Below, piece after piece: positions 23,646-36,609 of a stretch of 64,000 nucleotides of DNA. The translations under genes were made by a program, and so were the position numbers. Source of the DNA: Rhyacophila brunnea (taxonomy: Eukaryota > Arthropoda > Insecta > Trichoptera > Rhyacophilidae); the NCBI GenBank assembly GCA_022495005.1, contig JAGYXB010000962.1:1054001-1118000 (forward strand), in the 5' to 3' direction. A model generated the notes under the pieces. The model saw nothing but the letters and a program-made list of their open reading frames with translations. It ran no database searches and had not been told where the DNA came from. Every line of letters begins with the position of its first letter. Position 1 is the stretch's first letter.

Positions 23646-24604
23646 TAATACAAGAATCTATGACATTTTTCTTTTAATATCAAATAAAGTACAGCCTTTA
23701 AAAGATTTTTTGTCTTCACCTCGTGTACCTTACTTTTGTGTTGCCAGCCTAATGAAACCTTCGCCCCATTAGGAAAATTACATAACAATTTTGAAGGCAA
23801 ACAAAAATAAGAATTGTATTAGGGTCACATGAATTCGCAGCGGTAACAAATTGCATGACAGCGTTGCCCTGTAATTTCGTTGTGTCGAATAAGTGCAATG
23901 CATACATTGTTTGGATTACCGTGGAAAACTTCTGCTATCCTGTTATTATTTCGATTATACCCTCCCCCTATTCAAAGTAAAAATGCAACGACACTTGAAT
24001 AATTTCATAGAGACGAGAATATCGTGGAAAAATAATATTTTATTTATGCAACTAATATGATTAACTTGTTTATGTAATATTTTCACGGAAAGCTTTCACA
24101 TAACGAGACAAACGATTCATATTAGCAAACTGAATACTTGGTTATTTATGACTGGCAATGAAACATATATATTATTTTTGTAGTGAAACTATTATAAAGT
24201 GTAAGTTCGTTACATGGAAATCGAAATGAAACGAAAGCTAAAAACAAGCTCCTTGCTACGGCAAAAACAGCAAGTTGCGCTATCTGCGTCACAGTTGCAC
24301 TGTTAATCAGTCGAATGAGTGGCTAACGTCTGCATCACGGATTGCGAACCAATGACCCATCAGTATGATACGGTTCGAATGAGGTGAAAATATATATATC
24401 AACAAATATGGGAGTACGTAAATATCATTATGGCGAGGGATAGCATGTTACTTGGATACCACAAAAGGGAGTAGCGGTCAGTGCTTCATATTATGATGCT
24501 AGTGCCGATAACTCAATAACTTGAGTGGATTTATTTGAATAATGCTCCGCGGTACGCATTTGGGAAACACTGCCCTTAAGGCGAAGTCTTCAATGAGCCT
24601 TTTT

Positions 24605-24870
24605 TAAAGAGGCACCTAGCGGAAAAATACGAAGCTTGCAATTTGAGATATTTTTTTGATAATTTACAATTTCAACTGTATTAATGAATAAATATGTATC
24701 TGAAAACATCAAAAAGAAAAATATTTTTTATTTTAAGTCAAAGATAAACTTACAATTCTGAAAAATGTAATAAAATGTGAATTTGTTAAATCGGACCGCA
24801 CCCTATTATTACACATATTTTATGGTCATATTTATTATTAAAATTTAATTTATTAAATTTTCTAAGCATC
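24605..24870 (+). repeat. Dispersed repeat, family E, copy 2
   Basis: Partner of 14547-14860. Just left of it, TTGGGAAACACTGCC at about 24559-24573 resembles a hAT terminus in reverse. Confidence 0.55.
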
Positions 24871-25079
24871 ACCTAAGAGATTTTTGACTAATTCATAGTT
24901 TTAATATTTTTTATATCTATTTTAAAAAACATCGATTTTTATAAAACATATAAATGTGTATAACTTGAAATCCTTTTTATTTATATCAAATCAAGCTTCA
25001 ATATTAGGACAATACATAAATAAAATTTGATCGTGTGATGCAAATTTGGTTATTAGGTATATGTCGATGTTCGATAATT

Positions 25080-25285
25080 TCATAATTCAAGTGAATTTAT
25101 TCAAACACACGAAAAATCGCTAAAAAATACACTGAATACCCTTAATTTTACCTGGAACATCATTTGGTAAACAGTTCTGTAGAGCGTCACATTGCCTTTA
25201 ACCCTAGCGATATGTATGGAGGGCCGCCAAAGATCCTGTCCTGGAGGTCCGCTTCAGGATGTGGAGATCATGGGGGACCATGACT
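25080..25285 (+). repeat. Family D element fragment, copy 2
   Basis: Homologous to the reverse of 53987-54180: it has TTTATTCAA.CA.ACGAAAAA, GAGCGTCACATTGCC, CCGCCAAAGATCCTG and GCTTCAGGATGTGG in order. The left end is missing. Confidence 0.6.
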
Positions 25286-25912
25286 ATCACAATACTTCGA
25301 TAAAAACACGAGCTCCGTCGCCAAACCACAAGACGTGTCGCATTTTAGTGACTCGCTTCACAGCGCATATTTATATAGAACACTTAGTTGAAATTAAACT
25401 TTCCTTGCCCTTAAGAAGAAATCGGGCGAATAGCTTAGCTATACGATACTATAGCTAATACGACATAGATAATTGCAATTCGTGTGACGACTTAACTGTA
25501 AATGGAGTCTGCCAATCTCTACGTTCGATTTAACAAATTTCTAAGTCAATATTTAAATCCGTTTTCCAGTAAAGTTACTTACATAATAAAGGTTAAATTG
25601 AACATAATATTATTACGGAATAATCTTCCAATGAAGCTTTCATATTTGATTCCAAGAATCGATCAGACGGATACGAGGGTCCATCGCCAGTAATAAAACG
25701 TGAGCGCAAAGTGTTCTCGGTAAAGCGTCGATCAACTCCTCTGTCTGCGTCATACAATAAGCTATTGCGAGTCGAGCTTTATGATAAATTATTATGAGGC
25801 TCACGTTAATATTTAATCAGTTATATTATTGGACAATGTAATAAAGAAAATTGTTCGAGTTTAGTTGACATTCTTTTGTAAAATGCTATTTAATAAAATA
25901 TGTAATAGTCAG

Positions 25913-26189
25913 CAGGGACCTTATGTTAGAACTTGCGAGTCCCAGTCGCCTGGTCGACATGACGTCATATGACATCATTGTGACGTACTACCGGAGTGAT
26001 AATAGCATTCGAGAAATTAACGCTGCTCAAACACTGGCGTTATCCATTGTTCCCGTACACAAATAGGTGTTCCAGCATGTTTGAGCTGTGTGCGTTGGGC
26101 GGCTTGCCTCGACCGTGTATTGGCTTACGTCACAATTACGTCATGTCGTCGGGTGACTTAATGTCACAAGTTAGAACATAAGGCCCCAG
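25913..26189. mobile_element. MITE with about 20-bp inverted ends
   Basis: CAGGGACCTTATGTTAGAAC at the left mirrors GTTAGAACATAAGGCCCCAG at the right. The interior has ATGACGTCATATGAC and TGACGTCA-like words. The ends resemble hAT, but the flanks do not show a clear duplication. Confidence 0.7.
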
Positions 26190-26249
26190 ACTTATGACTT
26201 GGTAGCTTGAGTCATCATAACTAAAAAATAAATAAATTGAATTGAATTG

Positions 26250-29200
26250 AATAACTCACATTTTGCAATCTTGTAATTTTCGAGTTAAATATACGAAGTG
26301 ATTTTAAAGGCATTGATTCATATAAAAAATAGTTGGCTATCAAAAATCACTTTAAACCATGTGAAAATCGTCGACAAAGTTGACTGTTGGTATCATAACT
26401 CTCATTTTCCAATGAATAATAACCTAACCTAACCAAACGGTGAGCTTTATTTATCATAGTGTGCTGTGTATCTGCAGCCTTATGAGTATTATATATATTT
26501 TTAAAAACAATATAAATCCACTCACTTATTAATATTCAATGGAGTTCAATACTTTTCTTCTAATTACAAAAAACAGTTCTCAGGTGGTTTTTTGCGAATA
26601 TCTCAAAATTCGATTTTTGGAATATGTTAGTTATGACATTATTACTACACACCATTATCATCTTTAATCAAGTATTTGACGTTATTAATTTTGATTCATT
26701 GATATAATTGAAAAATGTATTATTTCAATTTATTTACTTAACAACATTTATATTTGTACAAAAGATTTGATGTCCTCTTAGGGAGATACGAGTTTGCAGT
26801 TCTGTGATGAGTGTGATTTTCAGGAGGATATTGCACACATAGTGATACAATGTCCTAAATTTAAGCGACACAGAGTAGAACTGTGACTAATACTAAGATG
26901 GTTAACTTTTGTTTAAATAATATAATTGCATTTCTGTCGTTATATTAACCTTGACTTTACGATGCTAATAAATTCCGTCCGTTCCGGTGATGTCACGTTG
27001 GGCTACCGTATGAGATTGACAATATTACAGTAGGTAAAAGATAAATGAATCATTTGGCTATATAAATAGGTCTAATAAGGTTTCATTATCATTATTTTAT
27101 ATTTGTTTCATCTATAAAATTATCAAAAAAGCATCAAAACTTAATTACTTACAATTATACGAGTATTTCTATACATTATTACAGCCAACAAGTCATACTA
27201 TCTATACGCCTTATTTTCATATCTCTTTCTCATAATTAAGTATGTCGCTCTTTGTCGCATACTATACTTTTAGATAATACATCTCTTTTGCTCATAATGG
27301 AATGCGATGCTCTGTATGCAATATGCATTTATAATTTCATGACAAGTAAATGTAATCTGACGAATATCCTGTCAATTATTGTATTTAATGGATAATGCTA
27401 TCGGTTTTTAAAATAATAATATTTTAATTAGATATAATATTATTAATGATTCTCGGAATAGCCGAAATATCAAGATAAAGAAATATTAACTAAAATATTT
27501 GCAGTTTAATGGGCTGGGTAACCTTAAGTGACTTCACAGTAACGAGAGTGTTAAATGTATCATACATGTATGGTTGAACTAGCAACTTAATTATTTACTA
27601 CATGTTTAAAGCTGCATACATTTGGTGCTTCGTTAAAACGAAACCAGCAATGCAGACTTAATGAATTTAAAATATTATACCTACATATTACTAATAAAAT
27701 ATGATCTGGTAAAACGAAAAAAAATACCTACTTAAAATGTGGTGGAAAGAAGATAAAACCAAGCTTTCGTTAAACTTATTTAGGCGAACCATTATTTTCA
27801 ACAATGAACATAATAAAATCGAAATACAGATCTATTAATTAAAATGTAATTTTTTTAAATTTATTTTTTAATAATAAACAACAGATACTTAGTTACAAAT
27901 TTCTATTTCGCTGCCTGAAAGCAACAGTGTTATAAGTCAAAAATACTAATTTCGAGTTGATTGAACTTTAATATTTGAGTCATACAAATGAAATAGGTAA
28001 CTATGTTTTTATATTGTTTTTTTCTGCGGTTTATAATATATTATGATAATGGTAGGATTTTTTTTGTATTCCATTATTAACAGGGAGTTATTTAAGTTAT
28101 CCCACTGTTACTTTGAAGTTTCAGGACAATTAATAAAGGCAAAGACAATTAATAAATAATAAAGGACGACAAATAATAAACGCAACAGCGGCATTTTTTT
28201 TATTATATTTCAGCAATCAGCGACTTTTTAATTTTATCTCACTGTTGCTTTCAGGTAGCGAATTATAAAGTGTCATTGAATAGGAATTGTTAAAAAAAAA
28301 ATAGAAATTATATTTATTTGTCAAATTATACTTAAGCATATGTAATACATATTCTCTGTATAACAATAAGTTACGTAAGTTTCATTGGGGAAAAAAATTA
28401 CCCGCCATTCCATTTTTGCTTGCTCCTGATGAAAATAAGGTAGATATATCAATGCAGTGAACAAATGAAATAAAATTAAGTTTAATTTATAAGCGCACTG
28501 TTGAACATCACTGACTTAGAGTGATTTTACGACCCTCAATAACGAAGACGTTTATAGCTTAATAGGAAATGGAAGAGTAATAATTTGCAATAATACAGCT
28601 CGATACAAGGGCAAGTTAAGATGGAACGATTAACCTACATTATGCATTCCAGATTGCTTATTTCTTAGACGTGCAAATAGCCGGGATTATAAAACATTAT
28701 TATTTATTAATTCGGGGCCCGCCCGAATGGGATCTTTACCCCTAAAACCCCCATTTATGGCCGCTTAGGAAGACATTATCCGCCATACAAAAGGGGCTGC
28801 GCGTAAGGCTCGCTTATGGGGGTAGTTTTCAAGTCACCTCAGAAGAAACGCGAACCCCTTCAAATCATGGATAGGCCTCTCATATTCCAAATACTCCGGC
28901 TATAAATAATTGGGTGGACTTATTATGTAAAAGGTAAGCGAACACCATTTGGAAAATTTAATACGCACATAAGTTTTCCCTCACGCTTGAAATTTGTGGA
29001 AATGTAACAGACGAAAAATATCCGGTATGTTGGTAAGTAGGTACGTGATGTTGAAAGAATATATTATTAAACACTTAAGAGAATATAATATTTTATAATT
29101 ATTATTAATTAATATCAATATGTAAACGTATAAACAGTAGTGGCGAGGGGCGACTTTGGAAAGAGGAAGGCTGTGGAGAAAGCACACTTGTTAGATATAC

Positions 29201-29740
29201 CTAAGGACCCACATGCACCACGTAGGTCAAAATGAAGATTTTATGGTATTTTCAGAGCATAAGCCTGGACATTTCTTAACTTAAACGTTGTAGATAATCT
29301 ATTTATATAATTTTGTAGCTTTATTATCCTTTATATTTATTTTAAACATTTTGATGACTGCATAAAGTATTTTTTTTACATAAAATAGTATTCTTCTCGA
29401 TCTAATGTTTTGAAATATAATCACATTTCAGTACATCGATGTGCGGTGGTGTTTAGATTTATTAATTTTTAAACGCATTTATAAAACCATTAGTAAAATT
29501 GTTGTTAACATTATATAGTGAAACATTTACGATAAAAAATATATTCAATCTCTGTGATCCCAAATTTGACAAGAATTAGGCATTTTGTTATTCAAAAAAA
29601 TGGGTACAATTAACACATTTGAAGATAATTCTAAAGATACTGATTATAAGCTATGTTTTTGACCATTCACATGTGATAAACATTCTACGAATAATGATTG
29701 TTTTATAATAATGATTGACCTAAGAATAAGGTAGTATTTT
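26250..29740. other. AT-rich intronic stretch with island 4
   Basis: Mostly AT-rich with no gene. A GC-richer block at about 28710-28870 (TTCGGGGCCCGCCCGAATGG, then GGGGCTGCGCGTAAGGC) has no second copy here and no splice-compatible frame. At 27910 and 28230 the words TATTTCGCTGCCTGAAAGCAACAG and ACTGTTGCTTTCAGGTAGCG are nearly inverted, so 27.9-28.26 kb may be an old inverted-repeat element of about 350 bp. Confidence 0.4.
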
Positions 29741-29829
29741 TTTGAAATACGCAATTTCTTTTGCTGGAATGAAATGGCAATAGATATTGTTTACCTATTA
29801 TAATGTGGTTGGTTTAGGCAGGGCTTAAT

Positions 29830-30107
29830 GAATTTAAAAAAAAATGAACCAACAATATGATGTGTAATATGTGCTTATTCTTAATCCAACGAAAACCAAT
29901 AAGTATGAATGAAAAAGTGTGCACAAATTTGTCGTATCGCCCAATGTATACAAAAACTATCATGGTTTGTAATCCATTTACAAAAACTAACTAACACCAT
30001 CTGTAAACTGTAGTCTTAGTTCAATAAAAACAAATACGTATAACTAACAAAGTTTGCACTATTAATGACGGATCTTAAGAGCCTACTTCCACCCTTCACT
30101 ACTGCCT
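29830..30107 (+). repeat. Truncated relative of the element at 61540-61969
   Basis: It shares AATAAGTATGA.TGAAAAAGTGTGCAC, CTATCATGGTTTG and TAGT.TAGTTCAATAAAAAC in order with 61720-61960. It ends TTCCACCCTTCACTACTG, the same terminus. The left end is lost. Confidence 0.6.
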
Positions 30108-30262
30108 GATCGTCATTAAGTCACAAACAGAACCAGGCTTTAAAATCGTGGTCTACGCCTTGCATTTCCATCTATTCACTTGATACTTATATGGATAAAA
30201 CATAATATATTTGCTAATAATAAAGGGGTTTCTACGAATGTTTTATATAATAGTAATAATAT

Positions 30263-30350
30263 AATTACAAGATAAAAAGATTTTTTTTATATACAACGTT
30301 TTTAAATTTTCTGTTGAAGCATGTAAACTTGAATTGACTAGCTTAACCTT
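30263..30350 (+). repeat. Family B fragment
   Basis: It matches the first about 85 bp of 3634-4064 (AATTACAAGATAAAAAGA through GACTAGCTTAA), then diverges. Confidence 0.6.
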
Positions 30351-31159
30351 TCCCTTACCATGATAAAAAAATTACGCCCGTTCCCATGCCGTCCACTCAG
30401 TGTCCCGATAGAAATTTGGCATTTTAAGGCATTTTAAAAGCTAATTGATTGCTTCAAAAGGTAAAGTATGTTTTTAAATACTGTTTAGTCATCGTTTAAC
30501 ATTTTATTCTGTGTATATTACATGCAATTATCTTATAATCGTGTATAATATCGGACATCGATAAAAGTACGTCATATCTAAGCCACGGCGTGTCTCGGTC
30601 TGTTTTAAATGGAACAACCAACATACGCTGCCATTTCACGGAGAGTGGGGGTGGCTAATTCATCCGAAGCGAACGAGGGATGTTATTAGGTAGGATAACA
30701 TCTGTGTGGACTTGCGTTATCACGTTCACCACATAAAATAATAGTTATAATTTTGCAATATCGATTCCCTATATAATTTTAAAACACTGTGATCTTATTG
30801 TATCATGTTATTAAGTATTTTTAAAAATCGTATTTTAAAACACATTAAAATAATATACTTACATAAGAACAATTAATCAAGAAAAATACTCCGATTGATC
30901 GTATAGTTTCCACTAAATATATTTTAATATCATGTTTCTTATGCTGAAATAATACACATTAATAAATATAAATAACTACGCTACTTGAACTTATACGCAC
31001 GTATTAAGTCTATACCTCTAAGACTTTAGATATATCTTACCTACTTTTAGATAATTTCCCTAGTATATAAAAAAAATACTTATAATTTTGCAATATCGAT
31101 TCCCTGATTATAATCTATAATATAAAAATGAATATTTGTTAGTTTGTTTGTTCGTTTTT

Positions 31160-33130
31160 TTATGCGCTGCCATACCGTTCATCCGATTGCGATAAAACTT
31201 TGTCAACTTATTGCTTGCACTTGCGCGCAGATTATAGACTATATCTTATACATACAAATGAAAGTCTGTCTGACATATGCGTTCCTATACCATTCATCCG
31301 ATTGCGACGAAATTTTGGTGAATTGATGTGTGCACTACGGGTGCGAGTCATAGACGCTAAATGTAAAAGCAGCTGAAATGGTGGATTGCTTTGAGAGAAA
31401 GATCCTTAGGCGGATATACGGACCCATGAATGATGGTGGGGAGTGGAGAATTAGGTACAACACGGAACTATACCGCTTATACCAAGATTCAAAACTCTCC
31501 AACTTCATAAAACTCCAGAGGCTAAACTGGGCAGGCCATGTCCAGCGCATGCCTGAGTCACGGATACCGAAGAAGATCCTCGAAGGAAACCCAGGAGGAA
31601 AAAGGCCAGTGGGAAAGCCACGCACACGATGGCGTGATAATGTTACAAAAGATGCCAACCAGATACTAAAAATCAGGAACTGGAAAAGACGTGCGGAGGA
31701 CCGTTCCGGCTGGAGGATAGCGGTGGAGGAGGCCAGGGCTCGACTTGAGCTGTAGCGTCATCGAAGAAGAAGAAGATGTGTGCACACCCACAAAGGTTTC
31801 TGAATTAGAAAAACTATCTTCTTCTTCTTCATTATATCTTCTTTTATTCATATGGTTCCTAAACCATTCATCGGATTGCGATGAAACCTTCGCCAGTTGT
31901 TGTGGCAACACCCGCAAAGGTTTCTGAATCAGTACAACCATCTTCTTCTTCTTCGTCGTCTTCATTCTATATTCTTTTATTCTTATGATTCCTATACCAT
32001 TCGTCCGATTGCAATGAAACTTGCGTCAGTTGTTGTGCCGACACCTGCGAATGTTTCTGAATTAGTACAACAATTTTCTTCAACCTTTTTTTCTATTCTA
32101 TCTTCTTCTATTCGTATGCGTTCTTATACCATTCATCCGATTGCGATGAAATTTTGATCAGTTGTTGTGCGCATGCCCGCGAAGATTACTGAATTAGAAA
32201 AACCATCTTCTTCGTTATATCTTCTTTTATTCGCATGGTTCCCATACCATTCATCGGATTGCGATGAAACCTTCGTCAGTTGTTGTGGTAACACCTGCAA
32301 AGGTTTATGATTTAGTACAACTATTTTCTTCCTCTTCTATTCATATGCGTTCTTATACCATTCATCCGAATGCGATGAAATTTTGATCAGTTGTTGTGCG
32401 CATGCCCGCGAAGATCTCTGAACTAGAAAAATCATCTTCTTCTTCTTCATCATATCTTCTTTTATTCATATGGTTCCTATACCATTCATCCGATTGCGAT
32501 AAAACCTTCGTTAGTTGTTGTGTTAACACCTGAAAAGGTTTCTTAATTAGAACAACCATTTTCTTTTTCTTCTTCATTCTATCTTCATTTATTTTATATA
32601 GTTCCTATACCATTCATCCGATTGCGATTAAATTTTGGTGAGTTGTTGTGTGCACACCCGCAAAGGTTTCTGAATTAGAAAAACTATCTCTTCTTCTTCA
32701 TTATATCTTCTTTTATTCATATGGTTCCTATACCATTCATCGGATTGCGATGAAACCTTCGTCAGTTGTTGTGCTAACACACGCAAAGGTTTCTGAATTA
32801 GTACAACCATCTTCTTCTTCTTCATCGTCTTTATTCTATATCCTTTTATTCGTATGATTCCTATACCATTCGTCCGATTGGAATGAAACTTTCGTCAATT
32901 GTTGTGCCCACATCTACAAAGGTTTCTGAATTAGTACAACAATATTTTTCCTCTTCTTCTATTCGTATGCGTACCTATTCCATTCATCCGATTTTAATAA
33001 AACTTTCGTCAGTAATTGTGCCAACACCCGCGAAGGTTTCTAAATTAGTACAATTATCTTCTTATTCTTCTTCTTCTATTCGTATGCGTTCTTATAACAT
33101 TCATCAGATTGCGATGAAATTTTTCTCAGT
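31160..33130 (+). repeat. Minisatellite, about 13 units of 110-135 bp
   Basis: The core CATCCGATTGCGAT or a close variant starts near 31170, 31292, 31867, 31999, 32133, 32250, 32361, 32485, 32613, 32739, 32870, 32983 and 33099. Unit order alternates between GAAATTTT and GAAACCTTCG variants, suggesting a dimeric higher-order arrangement. The 575-bp gap after the second unit is an inserted LINE. Confidence 0.85.
31325..31785 (+). mobile_element. 5'-truncated LINE (RTE-type) inserted in the minisatellite, 11-bp duplication
   Basis: GATGTGTGCAC occurs at 31325-31335 and 31775-31785, flanking 31336-31774. The open frame 31378-31755 is the intact C-terminal end of an endonuclease-reverse transcriptase protein: ILRRIYGP, then EWRIRYNTELYRLY, LNWAGHVQRMPESR, KRPVGKPRTRWRDNV and a final AEDRSGWR block. 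A CATCGAAGAAGAAGAA tail ends the insert, as in RTE-type LINEs. Without the insert the minisatellite unit reads straight through. Few changes suggest a fairly recent event. Confidence 0.9.
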
Positions 33131-33429
33131 TGTTGTTCGCACACCTGGGATGGTTAGTATTATATAAAATACAAAGTTTGTTGTTTGTTTGTTCCATCCA
33201 ATTTTGAATTTTTTACTACATATTAATACTATTAATAACGTTTGCATATTTTGGATTCGATTTTAATTTACAGTTCTTTTGTTTGACCTTTACTCCTATT
33301 GGAATTACTTTCATATTGTATTACACAGATATTTTAATATTAAAAAGATAATTTCATTATTATTTTTTAAATATCTAAGGTAAATGTATCCACTAAGCGA
33401 CCCTGTGCGAAGCCGGGTATCTCACCTAT

Positions 33430-34420
33430 AATATAATTTCAAAACACGTTAAATATTTATATAAGAATAATTAAAAACAAAAATAATTCAATCTTATAGT
33501 TTCCACTAAAATTATTTAATGTTATGTTTATTATGCTGAAATAATTACACATAATAAAAATTAAATCACTACGCTATGTGTACCTATACGCATGTAGTAA
33601 GTCTATAATATACCCACCTTTCGAGAATTTCATAACAAGAGGTTTTCTAGTCTATGTTAAAATAAATATATTGTATCTCCATAAAAATGTACTTTCATAC
33701 ATATTATATATTGCCAAACTGGTAGGTGCGCAGTGTTGCGAAGGTAGGCACGAAAAGTTTTACACAAATAAAGCCACGTCATGATTGCAGTTTGCAAATA
33801 AAGTTTATAAAACAGCCGCTAGTTATAAACTACATAAAAACAGTCCTAAAAAACGTTGTTTGTTAAACTGTCTGAAGATAATATGTAGACTAATTTTTTA
33901 ATACCTCACTTCTATACTATTGTTGAGTGTGCTGGCTATCTCGTGAAAAAATGATATACAAGGATCAAATCATAATATTGAAATTTGAGGCAAATTTGTT
34001 AACGAATGATAACTGTTGTTAAATTTGTCTATTTAGTTAAAATTAAAAAAAAGTGAATAAATCAATGCAAGGACCACTAATGCATTGACTGATTTAAAAA
34101 GACAAAGTGAAGACATACATAAAAAATTGGAGCTTTGGAAATCAAAATTTAAAAAAAAAATCGTCATGTTTCCACTTTTAAATGATTTTGCGCCAGATAT
34201 ATTGAAGCAAACAAAAATCTATTTACTGAGCGTTATGATAGTTTGCTAATGCACTTTCCCCATTATTTATTTCACAAATTTACTCTAATAGTAAAAAAAT
34301 CATTTGATTTCAAAACTATGATATATTAAATATGTAGGTAGTTGTACGTTTGATGTGATACCTATATCATGAGTGATATATGTAATGATAACTCCCGTGT
34401 ATGTGTATAATTTAGGAAAC
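33430..34420. other. AT-rich intronic stretch
   Basis: No gene or repeat partner was recognised. A part at 33430-33600 resembles 30830-31010 (AATTAAAAACAAAAATAATTC..TATAGTTTCCACTAAA and TGCTGAAATAAT.ACA..AATAAA), so the same AT-rich repeat may flank both sides of the Helentron-like element. Confidence 0.4.
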
Positions 34421-34429
34421 ACTACATTA

Positions 34430-34505
34430 TAGTACCACACTGCCCTTAACCTCAGAGATAGGTAGGTGGGCCCGACAAATATCCTGGCCTAGGGGCTCGC
34501 TTTTC
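34430..34505 (+). repeat. Family D fragment, copy 3
   Basis: TAGTACCACACTGCCCTTAACC, GGTGGGCCCGACAAATATCCTGGCC and GGGGCTCGC parallel the family D right part. Confidence 0.5.
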
Positions 34506-34509
34506 GCAA

Positions 34510-36600
34510 AATCTTTTTAAACATCCATCGCATGAAAAATAAATTAATTTAAATAAGTATAAGTAGTAATATAAGTAGTAAAACCTTGTTTATTATTTAT
34601 ATATTTAAGTTTTCTTTATTTTTGTATTAGTGCCTACATTTTTGACTATTTAAAAAGGTGTCTGAATTATTTAATGAAATAAAGGGGGGAGGCGCCAAGT
34701 TTCATTTTTTTTTTAAAAGGAGGCGTAATAACATTAAGTTTGGAAATCACTGATGTATTTGATAGGAACCGTAATTTAATACTTGTGTATTTTTGTAGAT
34801 ACTAAACATTATACTTACCTACATATAATAAAACAATCATTAGATTTACTTAGGTGGAAGATAACGGTGTGAAAGACCCCTTACTTCAAAAATTGTACTG
34901 AATTCCACACCACCGTGGAGGTACAGTTAAATTGCGGGTTTTTTTAAATCTGTGGTTTTCCCATTACGACTATTTCATTGTACTACGTTTTAACTTAATT
35001 TTCTAAGCATAACATATTATACAAACTACAAATGAATATATCTACATAATATTATCTAATTAAAATTTAAATGGTGACTCATAACTTTATATTATAATAT
35101 AAAACAATCGAAATAATAAAACTACCTACTATTATATTTCTAAGAAAAATACTCACTTTCTGAAATGCAAAATATTAAGAATAACATTACCTACATAATA
35201 TATACAAAATACATAAAAACATTTTATACATGTGATAGAGGTATTTTTTGCAATTTACATTAAATTTAGTCAATACCATTATGTACGGACTATGTCCAAA
35301 ATGGTATACCAACATAAAATGAATTGATTTTACAGACATGGGGTGCAGAGAAATAATATTATATTATGTTTATACCTACATCAGATTGAGTATGATAACA
35401 TTTTTATAATAAAATAATATTATTTGGTACTTATGACATTAAAAGCAAAATTAATAATTAGTAGGTAATCTTAAATGTATTAGTCCTACCTAAATAAATT
35501 CACTGATTTCAGGGACATAATAACATGGAGTTAATGTTATAGTATAATAACTACATGTAAATGCAACAGTTTCAATATAATTAATTATTTAGACATGTAC
35601 CTACTCACTAATATTATTTTTTTTAAATAAAAAAGATAAAAATAAATATCAGTAAGCACTTATTCATTAGACGTAACCAACTGAAAGAAAGCATAGTGGT
35701 TCGTACCACGAGAATGTCGTGTATACTATACTATTGAAAATACTAAAAATACTTTCTGCGACTATTGTATACCTACATACTTCATAAACAAAAGAATATC
35801 TAGTTGTATTTGAAATGCATGTCCTGACTAAATAATATTCTTTTCGGGCATAAGTTATTATTAGTAATTTATAACTACAATATAATTTATTATAGAGGTA
35901 GAATATGCAAGTACTCATATGCACAAAGGAAAACCGACCGCTTGCTGTGCGTTTTTGTGCAGGTCACTCGAGGTAGGTATATTTTCAAATGCACATGTTC
36001 CACAAACTGATGTAAACTTTACAGACCTTGTAATAAGGGTTGGTATTCTTCTAAATCTGGGTAAAAAGGTTTTTATGACATGCCCGAGATACCGGGAATT
36101 TAAGGTAAGTGTTTAGGAATAAACGTCATATGAAGCAAAGTTAACATGATAAAATAAACACTAATAACATTACATTAAGGGTTAGTTTGGCATTTATCGT
36201 CAGATGCACGGAACATTTTAAATTTCAAGGTTCGTTATATTATGGGAGGATTTATACGAGCCATCAGTCATATAATTAAATTGAACAAACACATAAATTG
36301 GTCTCGCTGTTCTAACAAATAACATTTTATAATAGTGTCTCACTTTACAAAATTATTATGTGGGTTTCTCTAACGTATATCTTTTTACATAGCCCTATCA
36401 CTGTCTTATCAAAATATCGATCAGACTTTGGAAAATGATTAATTTTATATAGAAAACATTTAATTAAACTACTTGTGCATTTTTATTTTTACGCATAAGC
36501 ATTTTATCTACAAATAGCTAAAAGTAGATTTTTTTGTATATAATAATAAATGGGGTATCCATGATTTAAGGGCCTAAATAAAGTGCGAGTTCTTCATGGC
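34510..36600. other. AT-rich intronic stretch
   Basis: No gene is supported. A block at 35925-36115 is less AT-rich and ends AATTTAAGGTAAGTG on the plus strand, a good donor. The 65-codon frame there matches nothing that I know, and there is no partner exon. Confidence 0.4.
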
Positions 36601-36609
36601 AACGGGAGT

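Larger units (their letters stand above)
31122..33425 (+). mobile_element. Helentron/DINE-like element with an internal minisatellite
   Basis: The left side reads ATAAAAATGAATATTTGTTAG followed by TTTG repeats; the right side reads GCGAAGCCGGGTATCTCACC. These are typical of insect non-autonomous Helitron-like elements, whose middle commonly holds tandem repeats. Here the middle has about 13 units of roughly 110-135 bp built around ATTCATCCGATTGCGATGAAA and a pyrimidine-rich CTTCTTCTTC tract. Open frames inside reflect the repeat unit and do not indicate a gene. The class is judged from end sequences only. Confidence 0.65.

Noticed and set aside
23504..23800. 98-codon minus-strand frame
   Set aside because: Its translation is Phe/Leu/Lys-rich, in AT-rich DNA with short direct repeats, and has no splice context.
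31160..33130. CRISPR-like array
   Set aside because: Units are contiguous diverged minisatellite copies without unique spacers, in an animal genome.
31378..33167. Series of open frames on both strands in the minisatellite
   Set aside because: They repeat the same low-complexity translation per unit, apart from the genuine LINE fragment at 31378-31755.
35919..36116. Plus-strand exon ending at GAATTTAAG/GTAAGTG
   Set aside because: The donor is good, but there is no clear acceptor, partner exon or known motif.
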